Source: Populus alba (Eukaryota; Streptophyta; Magnoliopsida; Malpighiales; Salicaceae). From it: a stretch of DNA of 64,000 nucleotides. Of the stretch, positions 11,601 through 21,422 are shown piece after piece; position 1 is the first letter of the stretch; every line of letters begins with the position of its first letter. The notes under the pieces were generated by a model. It was not told where the DNA came from and ran no database searches. It saw only the letters and a program-made list of their open reading frames with translations. Position numbers and translations under genes: made by a program. Location of the stretch: contig NC_133293.1 of the NCBI RefSeq assembly GCF_005239225.2, forward strand, positions 21,110,333 to 21,174,332. Direction: 5' to 3'.

Positions 11601-14600
11601 ACATGCACAAAATGGAATCAAAGAGAAAAGGATTTCCTACCGAATCTTATATTTTATCACATTATATGACAAGAAAATATCATAATATTGTTTCTTGTTC
11701 TGCCTTTCTTTCAAGAATCTGAAAGATTTTCCTGGCACTCTTAAGGACAATCAGTACTGAACTTCAACCATATTTGACCATTGATGTATGATTTATTAGA
11801 TTCTTTTGAATTGAAAATAACAACAAAATCTATATAGTTAACACCATAACAGATATACATCAGACAGGAAAGAGACAAATACTCTTAAAAATTGCTACAT
11901 ACCAATACCCATGGACATCAACAACAACTTTGTGATGGAGTAGACTTTTATCCTTAACTCTGGTAACTCACATCTCTTAAAATATTCTTTAACAAGCCTC
12001 ACAATATATGCAGCATGTGGCAATAGTTGACTGCAAAACGGAAATAACATAATGTGAGATGGTGAATATCAATAATAACCAAGATTGATAATGAAAAGAG
12101 CACTGTCAGCATTTACAGGTTCAGGGAATGGAAAATCATATTCTACATTTAGAAGACAGAAACCAAAATAACAGCAGGCATAATTAGTAGCACAGTGCAC
12201 CACATAAAGTTCTGGAAAGTGCCAGAGTTTACACATGCATCCAACTAAATAGGACCCTGTTTTGGGTACTTAAAGCGATTGGCTGGAAAGAACAAAGCAA
12301 TGGGCAGGAACCTTTTCCCCGACTTGTTCCATCAAATTAACAAAGCAAAACCTAAAAAAACTTTTTCTTCTTTTAAAGCTGTTGTCTTTAATTGCTGCTC
12401 CGGATACTTAAGCAATGTGCTTCTTCAAGTTCAGGAACCATTTGGTCTTGAAAGTTGCAACTCAACATGGTCAAAGTCTAATCGAAGTGAACTACTCTTT
12501 TATACCTTCTCAAATCCAAAAGTCCAGAATTTCCCTACAAGTTGCCCACAAAGAACAGTAGCTAGGTTTGCCAAATCTGTTGTGATATAAACACAATTGT
12601 AGACCCATTACAAAATACAGCACAGTTCCTCCAATTAGTGATGAGAAAATACTTTGTTTACCTGCGAATCCCCTTTAATGACTGAAAGCAAGAAGTTCCA
12701 AAAGCATATGAGTGCAGAACTGGAAGTTCAGAGCAAATGAACTCTTGTTCTGCTAAAATCACAAAGGATGATGTGGTTGGTGACAATGAGCCATTGACCA
12801 TCAGCACTCTCTCAACAAGGGCCAGTAATGAGCGAACAGGCACTGAAACCTGTTAATCAAACATACAAGATTGATTTATTTCCATACCCAGTTTCAGATT
12901 TAAATAAGCAACAATTAAGAATTCCTCTTATGAATAAAAATATGTCATAACAGTCATCAAGCGCACAACAGTACCTGGACAGGATATGAATTTGTAAGCA
13001 TTTCACAACAGCTAAGAATGAACATAGAGATACTACACAGCTTGGATCTCTTTCTTTCCTTGTCTGAGGTATCCTCTAACAACTTTTGACCCCATAAAGA
13101 AGGTGGAGGAACTTCTCCTGGCGGAACCAATAATCTAACAGCTTCATCCCATTTTGTTTCTGCAACATGTGCAAGCACATTTTCCACTTACCATCACTGA
13201 GACCAGCAAAAGCTCAACCAAGAAGGCATTAGCACATACCTTCCTCTAGACCGGTGAAGATTTCAGTTAGGTAACCATTTACCAATAACAGAACCTTCCT
13301 CATTGCTGAAATCCAGCTATCTTCATCTCCCTTTGATTCGGGAAGCAATGCTAGGCAATGAGCTAGCTTCTGGATGATGAAAATTAAACAGAATTTATTA
13401 TGTTCATGTCCATGCCCTGATCTGCTTATCTTATCAGATCCCAGGGGCAGTTAGAGAAAGGAAGGAAGGAGATACCTTCATCAAATTTACACTGAATTTT
13501 CCTGAAAATATTTTTGATGTAATAGCAGCTTCAACCTACAAAAGTACTGACATCATTATATCACAACACGTTATACTGCCAGAAAAATATGTTTTTGCAA
13601 TTGCTATCCAGTTAAAAATGCTACCTGGCTTTCCCAGGATGGAGAATTATGGAACTTACACTTTCATGATGACGCTGAAGTGTAGCAGGAAAGGAAGATA
13701 TAACAGTGCATAACAGATGAATTGCTCCTTCCTGCACACCTCTCACAATGAGGTTCATATATGAAAATTCAAGTCAGAAAAAGAAGACTGCAAAATAAAT
13801 CAACAGACAGCATCAATCCTAGAGATGGATCATGATCGTGACAGTGTGCTAAAATGCAACTTATAAGGTATCCATCAACAAACCCTAACCATAGATTGAG
13901 ACTGATTTCATCCTCAAACTGAAACTAGAAAGCGAAGGGGAATACTGCTTTATAAGAGATCAAAATCAATCTCTTCAACTATCATAGACCATGAGCGTGA
14001 GCAGATTGGGGTTTTGAAGAAAAAGAAAGACACAGGTCTCAACAGAAAGGCATCAAATTATGTTGGAGGAAAGGAAAATGCCCTGGCAGCAGAGAGAATT
14101 GGACACCATTGACCAACTTGAAAAACAATAAAACTAAAATAAATTAGCTTTCAGGAAAGCAAAATTTGTTGTGTAATGAATTAAGAACCCAGCTCACCAA
14201 TACAGCCTCTGAACTATCCTCATTCAACAGCTTTAAAACAGGTTGAATGACTTTTCCAGCAAGTGAAGTCCCCTCCTTTTTCACATTTGGAAATCCCGCC
14301 AACCTATTTCATCAAAGACAATATCTTCACAATTTATAACAATAACAATAGGTGGCACTAACTAAATCAAGTCCAGACCTCTCAAAAAGGGCTTAAAGTT
14401 TTTTACCTTGTGATCAAATCCGATATCGAGGTACAAGCAGCCACCTTCACAAACTGAGAATCCCCTCGTGACTGTTTAAAACATAAACATAACAATTCCA
14501 ACATCAAATTAAAAGTTCCAAGCACAACCAAGTCTTTCCTTAAGAACAACACTGATTTTACGAAAACCTTCCCCAATACCACATCCTGAAGTGGATTAGG

Positions 14601-15244
14601 AGCACCCACCAACAGCATCCACTCATACAATGGATGAAATTCCAAGGACATGCTTTTGCGAAGAATCTTTCAGTAAAATTAGCATCGAAAAAAATAAATT
14701 AAAAGGTCCAAACTGTAAAGGCTGAACTAAAGATCATTTCTTTGACATTCAAACAAGTATCATTTTCTTTCATTTCTCAAAATGTTAAAAAAAAAAAAAA
14801 CGGAAACCCCATTTCAAAATTACCAACTTTAGTTCAAAATTCTTCTTGCAATACCTGAATATGCGTCAACATTTTATCAAACCAGGCAGCATAAGACCCC
14901 AGAAACCGGTCGGCATTACACTCTTGACACGTCACCCCCAACAAGCAAATTCCAGCCCAGCATTTATCTGGTGTGGTGGTGGTTTTACTGATAAGAGACA
15001 ACAAGCGAGCGACCCAATCATTGACGGAGGACTTCCACCGTTCGATTTGTTTGTTGTTATCAGTTATTGAAGGCTCTGATAAGAGTTTGTGAGACTGAAT
15101 GCAGGAGATAATACAGGAGAGTTTTGATGGAGAATCAAATGGGATTTTATCGTCAGGGACATCTTCTTTTAGAAGCGTACGGATCATACGAGGTTTCAAT
15201 CCGACGTCGTACATGTCCTTAATCACCATTTCTGAAGTCGCCAT
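8675..15244 (-). CDS. PELP1: PELP1/RIX1-type pre-60S ribosome assembly protein
   Basis: Plant homologue of PELP1/Rix1, the scaffold of the nucleolar Rix1 (rixosome) complex used in ITS2 processing and late 60S maturation. Twelve exons: 15244-14855, 14471-14407, 14303-14198, 13731-13660, 13535-13476, 13369-13240, 13159-12975, 12849-12662, 12030-11903, 11148-10883, 10137-9894, 9432-8675. They join in frame to about 863 aa. The first ~200 residues match the RIX1 N-terminal domain (SCIISCIQSHKLL, ICLLGVTCQEC, VAACTSISDLITR). The middle is a helical-repeat scaffold. The last ~250 residues are an acidic Ser/Asp/Glu-rich tail ending VPDIVDVDPDSD, which resembles a SUMO-interacting core plus acids. 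Exon 7 was placed at the TTGCAG acceptor, giving GLEEETKWDEA as in relatives, rather than at a nearer TAAG. Family assignment is firm; exon edges are predictions. Confidence 0.92.
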
Positions 15245-15277
15245 TTTTTAATGAAGCAAAGAGAAGACGAGAGGGGG

Positions 15278-15286
15278 TTAGGGTTT
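15278..15286 (-). promoter_or_regulatory. telo-box upstream of PELP1
   Basis: AAACCCTAA on the gene strand, 34-42 bases before the ATG, so near the start of transcription or in the 5' UTR. This motif is enriched in plant ribosomal-protein and ribosome-biogenesis promoters. Confidence 0.7.
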
Positions 15287-15311
15287 AAGGATTTTGGTTT
15301 TTATAGGGACG

Positions 15312-15339
15312 GAATTTTTTTTTGGGGGGGGGGGGGGGA
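15312..15339 (+). repeat. T-run followed by G-run in the PELP1 5' region
   Basis: About nine T then fifteen G on the + strand, so poly-C followed by poly-A on the PELP1 strand, between the telo-box and the site II motifs. Likely length-variable. Confidence 0.85.
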
Positions 15340-15350
15340 TTGTACAGAGG

Positions 15351-15382
15351 TGGGCTTGAATTCTGGGCTTCAATCATGGGCT
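15351..15382 (+). promoter_or_regulatory. three site II elements (TGGGCT) upstream of PELP1
   Basis: TGGGCT at 15351-15356, 15364-15369 and 15377-15382, i.e. AGCCCA on the PELP1 strand, with 13-base spacing start to start. Site II (TGGGCY) clusters beside telo-boxes are the usual TCP-bound module of growth-regulated ribosome genes. Confidence 0.7.
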
Positions 15383-16198
15383 ACTTAGCTGACTAATAGG
15401 CACAACAATATAGGGCCTTTGGGTATAAAATAAAAAAACTTCAACGTTGCCGTTTTGGGACAAGAACATATTCTCTTGTATTTACAGTTTAAAAAAATTA
15501 TATTAAAAGCCATTTCAAAAACTATCTTATAAATATATTTATTTTATATTTATATTGTTTTTTCAATCAAATATATTTTATTTATTTGTAATTTCTTCGT
15601 AAATACCAACCAAAGACTTGACTTGGTGATCAATTAGGCTTAAAACCTAGGTTGCTGAGTCGAGTGGATTTACTATAATTTATCTAATTTTTTAATCTTC
15701 TTTAAATCTCTTTCAGTAAATAAAATCAAGTTTTTTCACCGACCCGATGTGGGACAGGTCTTGTAACGATTGTTTGTGGATGATTTGTTTTTTCCTTGGA
15801 CGAGAAAGGAATTGCCTTCACCGGCATCCGAACCACTGTTGAATGGCAAGGTTACTAAAGGCTTGGTGATGCTTCTGACCTAGAAAAGAAGATGCAAGAA
15901 GTAAAATGGTGCTCTCCAGTAAATTCTGCAATACAGATGATCCATTAAAGCATTCATCAGTTGCATTATTACAAGGCTGCTTCGGTGCGATCCACCAGAA
16001 ACAGCAACTTGGAACAGAAACCAAGCTACTAAACTTGATTCTGCTAATACAGCTTAAAACTTTGGACTTGCCAATACTTGCATTCAAATATAGCAATAGA
16101 GTCTGCTACAATCCCTTTATTTAATGTTTAAATTACCACTCAATGGTCTCGATCGATCGTCGGCAGGTTGATTGGCGGCAACTTATTGCTCTGGTCAG
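15383..16198. other. intergenic, PELP1 promoter to germin-like pseudogene
   Basis: AT-rich to about 15720, then a CCCGATGTGGGAC-type repeat word near 15742. The stretch 15800-16198 downstream of the germin-like pseudogene has no recognisable coding content. Confidence 0.5.
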
Positions 16199-16782
16199 CT
16201 AGTTAAAGCCAGCTTCAGCCTTTCCACACAAATGTAACTCTCCCCTCACCTTCTCGAGAAGTTCTTCCTTCACTTCACATCCAAATGCCGCAGTTGGAAA
16301 CATCGACTTTCCAGGATTTTCGCTATTATAGATGCCCAGGAGTGTTCCTTGTATTTCTCCAATGTTCCTATGGAAGTGTACCAGGCCCCTTGGAATTACA
16401 ATCACGTCACCCTGTTCAATCACCTTAGCAAAAACTTTCTGCTGTGAATCAATAAACCCTGAATAAAATGTCCCCTCGAGCACACACACAGCCTCTGTTG
16501 CTCTTGGATGCGCATGAGGCAAAGCGAAACACCTTGAGTTCTTAGTCCTGGAAAGTTGTTTACGTTGACAGAAAGTACTGCTTGCCCTGTTTCGCTGAAA
16601 TTTCCCGTAGAATTTAGCCCGGAAAATATGAAATCTTCAACGGTGACAAGTGATGGATTCTTGCATGGGATGTAGGTTTCAGAATCTGTAACGGCTATGC
16701 AGTAGTCTTGGACCGGGTCAGGGTCAGAAGCCACGGAGCCAACGAAGAGGACGCCAAACAAGATTCTCACCATTAAGGCCAT
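16199..16782 (-). pseudogene. germin-like protein pseudogene (34-nt deletion, frameshift)
   Basis: Intronless copy starting MALMVRILFGVLFVG (signal-peptide-like), then SDPDPVQDYC and the paired-Cys IPCKN motif, in frame to NNFPGLRTQGVSL. There, next to the paralogue at 19285-19917, 34 nucleotides are missing. These encode the strand before cupin box 1 (VRADFEAGGVN), so the frame shifts and a stop follows after about 34 wrong residues. The second frame resumes at PHAHPRATE (cupin box 1, with the metal His/Glu residues) and continues through box 2 (IPRGLVHFHRN) to the C-terminus. No other lesion is obvious and a TATA-like TATTTAAGG lies about 75 bases upstream, so inactivation looks recent. Translation of an intact cupin is not expected. 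Confidence 0.88.
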
Positions 16783-17219
16783 CGTTTGGAGTCCTGTTTT
16801 CTTTTTCTTGGATTAGAAGCAAAAAGTAGACTTTGATCTGTCGAATGCTCCTTAAATACTAGTATAGCTCTGGCGGTGCAACAGTACCCTAAACAGCGTA
16901 CCTCTATAGTTAATACATGTTTTAACCCTCGTGATTAATTTTGGGATTATTTAATTAATTAGTTTCTATGCATGCATCATAGCGACCAGCCTACATATAA
17001 GTTAAATTACAGCTTGGAAATATTCTGGTTATCTGATATTTTATTTTTTGAATTGTTTGAGTGAGATATTATGTGAATTTCTAAATAGCAGGTACACGGC
17101 AGGCTGGCCGTTGGATTTTTTAATTAGATTAGAGTTTAGTGTAAACAAATCCAACCAACATGATTGCCTGTGGATGGTTTTTTTTTTTTTTATTTTTATT
17201 ATTATTATTAAATTAGAGC
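16783..17219. other. upstream flank of the germin-like pseudogene
   Basis: Contains the old promoter (a TATTTAAGG box near 16853) and the GTACCTC(T/C)ATAGTTAAT block near 16899-16915. That block reappears beside the scrap at 18458-18650, so the duplication that made the array included promoter DNA. Nothing else seen. Confidence 0.5.
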
Positions 17220-17357
17220 AAGTGAAACACCTTAGTTTTTAGTCCTGGAAGGTTGTTCACATCGACAGTAACGAATGCTAGCCCTGTTTCGCTGAAATTT
17301 CCACAAGAAATATGAAATCTTCTACTGTGACAAGTGATGAATTCTTGCATGGGATGT
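17220..17357 (-). pseudogene. germin-like gene scrap 1
   Basis: About 138 bases closely matching the pseudogene at 16523-16672 in the same orientation, from the NNFPG region back to the IPCKN codons. About 17 nt are lost from the middle and several substitutions are present. Homology stops abruptly at both ends, so it is a dead fragment. Confidence 0.75.
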
Positions 17358-18457
17358 GTTGGAATTTTTTAAAAATTAAACATGGCTAACGGTACTTACA
17401 TTTGAAATCAAATTTAAGGTGGATTGCACTTAAGGTTGTTAGAAATACTTTTTTAAGTTAGCATTAAAAATATAATGTAAATTTGGATTGTAAAATGCAA
17501 GCAAATTTTTAAACTAATTATATATTTATAATTCCAGTTAAAAAATTAAATTATATTAAAATCTGATAAGAAGTGTCAACAACATTATAATTAATGAGTG
17601 ATCTAAATAAAATAAGAGAGATAAATAATATGAATCAAGAAGTTAATAACATGAGAATAAAACTTCTTAATACAAGGGGGGACACTAAATGGTAAGAGGT
17701 ACACAATAACCTGGTGACAACCTGGTTTTTCCCATCACATCAAGTCCTAATGGATTCTTTTTAGATTACAAGTTAATGATCCCCTAAACAATATTTAATG
17801 TGCGATAAAAAATTTAAATTAAAAATAATTACTCAATATTAAATAAATAAAATAGTATAATAAAAACAAAATTTCTTTACATGGCCTGAATCTTCGATTT
17901 TCATATATTATTTGCAGTCTTGATTTCAAACACTGTGTTTTTCCTTGTCTGGATGAATTACTGGGTTTATCATATATAGTTGAAAATATTAAGATGTCTA
18001 GTTTCCGGCCAATCTTGAATCACAACAAAATCCTCCCTGTAGCTCTAGATATGTCAAAGCAATACACGAAGGTCTAGTTTTGCAGATTCGACAAAATTTA
18101 TTTTGTAACTTTGACCCTCTGAAATAATATGTTCTCACACTCCATTTGACCTATAAGTTTACCACAATATAGTTTCATGTCTCTAGTATTTCCTTGTAGC
18201 TCGATCCGATATACAATTTGAGAGATATATCTGATGTCGCAAAACTAGTCAGCAAACATTTTAAGACTAAATTTGAATCTAAATTGATTCATATCATAAG
18301 TTTAATAAACTCGATTAAATCATATTGATTTTACACTAATTAAATTTGATTTTATTAATTTTAAAGTTTTTAATCTGATTTTATACATCATATACATACT
18401 TCATCATATATATTTTTCGAGTAAACTCGCGAACACTCACTTTAAAATTAAAACTTT
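17358..18457. other. AT-rich spacer between germin-like scraps
   Basis: No coding or repeat family recognised in about 1.1 kb. It could be an insertion or simply spacer. Confidence 0.5.
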
Positions 18458-18650
18458 GCGGAAAAATTTGAAGTCTTGTACGGTGACGGTGATGAATTCT
18501 TGTCTTGCTCGTGGGATGATGGTTGCAGAGTGGTGTTCAGAAGACCTGGACCGGGTCAGGGTCAGAAGCCAAAACGACAAGCAAGATTCTCCTTAAGCAG
18601 TACAGCTTCCACGTTGCCCAAAATGTACCTCCATAGTTAATTCACGAGCA
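18458..18650 (-). pseudogene. germin-like gene scrap 2 with promoter remnant
   Basis: 18458-18596 matches the 5' part of the germin-like pseudogene (the SDPDPVQD and VEDF codons are recognisable, with indels). Similarity continues into the former promoter to about 18650 (TACCTCCATAGTTAAT). It overlaps scrap 1 in content by about 45 bases, so the two are probably separate copies rather than one gene split by an insertion. Confidence 0.65.
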
Positions 18651-19284
18651 GATGGTACAAAACCATGTGATTTTTGAGGAAATTTGGACCCCCTGGCCAT
18701 AATTATCGCTTTGATTCTCCTTCTTGGTCAGCAGTACTGTTTGTCTTTTTTACTGGTAAGCATTGACGGGAGCGTGATGCATCAACAGAACACAAATAAT
18801 CAATATTCCTTTCCATGCTCGCTCCTTTGAAATGTATAATCTCAAAGATATTAAACTAATAAAATTTTTAAACAAATCACGTGTATTGTTAAACATGCGA
18901 CGTGAACAAGTCTTGGCCCCCTACTTGTTGAACTGGATTCGCAAATTTTCATGACAATCAAGTTTGTTTGGTTCAAAAGGGCAACATCATTAGTTGGCTA
19001 TCATAAAGATGGGATGGGATGTGCCAAGAGGCTTTGATTTGATTCATTATGGAAATTAAAAGGTGGATCTAAAGATACAACGTTAATCAATTCTTCAACG
19101 AGTTTATGTATAATCTCTGAGGATCCGCCAAAATTATTTCTACCAAGCATTTCGATTCTTAACATTGTGAAGTTTGAGAGCCCTTCTTGATCAGATCGAA
19201 AAAGGAACTGCTGGTTTCAACATTACATGTTTTTTTCTTAATCCGTTGAACCTAAGATCGAGCAACAGCTAGCCTTCAGTCTTT
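18651..19284. other. 3' flank of the intact germin-like gene
   Basis: The right-hand part is the 3' UTR and downstream region of the gene that stops at 19285. No other feature found. Confidence 0.5.
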
Positions 19285-19917
19285 CTAACACGAAAGAAAC
19301 TTTTTCCTCACCTTGGAGATGTCCTTGCCCTTCAACCCAAAAGCCTTCTCCAAAAGCTCTTCCTTGATTCCACATCCAAATACCGCAGTAGGAATCTTCA
19401 TCGATCCAGGATTTTCGCTATTAAAACTGCCCACAATAGTTGCTGGTTTATCTCCAACATTCATCTGGAAGTGTACTAGACCCTTTGGAAACACCATGAC
19501 CTCACCCTTCTCAAGCACTTTAGCAAAAACTTTGTTCTGCGTATCGACAAATCCTGAATAAATCTTCCCCTCAAGCACATACGCAACCTCTGTTGCTCTT
19601 GGATGGAAGTGAGGCACATTGACACCACCAGCTTCAAAATCTGCACGCACAAGTGACATGCCTAGCGTGTTGAGGCCCGGGAAGTTATTCACGTTGACAG
19701 GAATCGATGCAAGCCCCGTTTCACTGAATTTTCCATGAGATTTGATCCCAGAAAATATGAAATCCTCCACCGTGGCATCTGATGAGTTCTTGCAGGGGAT
19801 GTTGGTTGCGGAATCAATATTGGCTATGCAGAAGTCACGAACTGGATCAGGATCGGAAGCCAAGGACACATAACCTTGAAAGAGAATGGCAAATAAGACG
19901 GCCACCATTAAGGCCAT
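19285..19917 (-). CDS. germin-like protein (secreted cupin)
   Basis: Intact single-exon gene, 210 aa, the normal length. Residues 1 to about 21 are a signal peptide. Cys30 and Cys42 (DFC...PCKN) are the conserved disulfide pair. Cupin box 1 gives metal ligands His103, His105 and Glu110 (VPHFHPRATE). Box 2 (FPKGLVHFQMN) gives His149. NSS at 44-46 is a possible N-glycosylation site. Germin-like proteins are manganese-binding extracellular hexamers; members variously show oxalate oxidase, superoxide dismutase or no known activity, and the sequence alone does not decide which. The Asp-Pro-Asp-Pro start after the signal peptide fits a GLP9/subfamily-T-like clade. It is the only intact member of the local array; a TATA-like stretch lies about 140 bases upstream. 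Confidence 0.93.
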   Translation of the reverse strand: MALMVAVLFAILFQGYVSLASDPDPVRDFCIANIDSATNIPCKNSSDATVEDFIFSGIKSHGKFSETGLASIPVNVNNFPGLNTLGMSLVRADFEAGGVNVPHFHPRATEVAYVLEGKIYSGFVDTQNKVFAKVLEKGEVMVFPKGLVHFQMNVGDKPATIVGSFNSENPGSMKIPTAVFGCGIKEELLEKAFGLKGKDISKVRKKFLSC

Positions 19918-21422
19918 TGTTTATATGTTTTACAGCACTCTTTTCTCTTGGATCAGGAGAAGAAATAGTGTTTCAAGGACTTCAAAGATGGGCTTCACAC
20001 AATAGAACAGTAAGCAAAATGAACTATACTTGCCACTGTTCAAGACTGAAAACCAAGTATAATATATATCACTGGTAGAGAATGAGTACTATTTTCCCGT
20101 TCACATACATAATGGTGTGGATCCACACCTTTTCTTTACAACGAAGTCTGTTCGATTACAAAGGGAAAGAGTACTAGTTGGCCATCATAAAGAGTGTTTA
20201 CTTTCGGCTTTTTTTTAGGGTTAAATTGGTTAAAAGGTGGGATGATGAGCTGTTCTAAGGGGCTTAGATTCATTACCGAAAACGTATATCCAAAGATACA
20301 CCATTACTCCATTCCTCCACTAATCCCTGTGCTGTGCTCCAGCTGCTACATTAGAAGAAGAAGACAAAGTAAATAAAGCCCCACATTACCCGCAATACCA
20401 TGCATGTCCTATGAGGATCTTGGTCTAGAGAACACGCTGTCTTAAGGTCATTTAAATACAGTTTCTTTTTTTATCCTCCCACGTAGTTTAATAGGTTAAT
20501 GGGTCACCCAGCCCACCAACCCCGGGTTATTGGTTTTAGATCGACTCGCCGACCCTTGGATGCTATTTGTGTGCATGAATTACTGATGCTATGTTTTTTG
20601 TCAGTGTCCCTGTGGCGGGTGGGTAGTATTTCTGTTGAAGTAGACAATCAACGCCATGTTTAGAACAGCCATTTTTAGGTTGCCCTCGACACTCAATTAC
20701 TCGGTTTTGGCGCGTTTGATCTGACCAAACTGATGAAGGTGAGAAGAGATGGTGATTTCTAATGGCCCACAGTCGAAAAGAGGGGTTGGAAACGGCCTTC
20801 AATGATATGACCCATCGAGAGGGAGTGTCTCTTCCTCTTTCTTTTTCGGAGGTACAACTGAAGCCTAAAGAAACGACGACTTGCATGCGACACTTTAATA
20901 AACCTATTTTTCAATGAAGGTGTTGAGATAGATAGTTATAGAGATTTCTCTGTAGAGCTTCCTTATAGACCTGAAAATAATTAATTCACAACTAGATGAT
21001 GCAAAAAGAAGAACGAACAAATTTCTTGGCCTACAAAAAGCACCATGCAAAATCCCAGGCGAACCAGTTTTATATTTTTCTTCTCCTTATTCCATGGAAC
21101 TGATCACAGGTTAACTTCTTAACCATGGCTCCCACTTTCCTTGTCAGAAATATAGAAAGGAGCAAAACAACGAGCATGAATTATTGGTTTCAACATCCCA
21201 TGTTTTTTCTTTTGTAATTGGCTTGATCCCATTTTCAAGGGTCGACAATAGCAGGGTTACAAGCATCTTTTCAGAACATGCCAGCTTGCAGTTATGGAAC
21301 ATGATCACATAATATCTTGAAGCATACAATTCACAGGTACAAGAAACATGAGCTCAAAGGCGAAGTGGTACAAGAAACGTTACATTGGGTCTACAATCGA
21401 GAATGGCGGTTAGCCTCTGGTA
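19918..21422. other. intergenic, germin-like promoter to ACR11 3' end
   Basis: Promoter of the germin-like gene up to about 20150. 20480-20560 holds a short GC-rich patch (GGGTCACCC, CCCGGGTT) resembling the termini of the CCCGG-rich transposon family seen at 29146-29984. 20560-20890 has higher GC than its surroundings and one 107-codon open frame on the minus strand with no recognised domain; probably old repeat DNA. The ACR11 3' UTR lies toward 21422. Confidence 0.5.
20058..20070 (-). promoter_or_regulatory. TATA-like box of the germin-like gene
   Basis: GATATATATTATAC on the gene strand, about 140 bases before the ATG at 19917. It is the best TATA candidate in the upstream 200 bases; the start site is not known. 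Confidence 0.4.

Noticed and set aside
13187..13239. A 53-nt intron in PELP1 using a TAAG acceptor
   Set aside because: It also keeps frame, but the TTGCAG acceptor at 13160-13165 keeps frame too, gives a normal 80-nt intron and yields the family-like GLEEETKWDEA junction.
17220..18596. One germin-like copy split by a 1.1-kb transposon
   Set aside because: The two pieces overlap in content by about 45 nt, far more than a target duplication, and the spacer has no inverted ends.
20563..20886. 107-codon open frame on the minus strand near the germin-like promoter
   Set aside because: No recognised family; GC-richer DNA here looks like repeat remnant, and no start context supports a gene.
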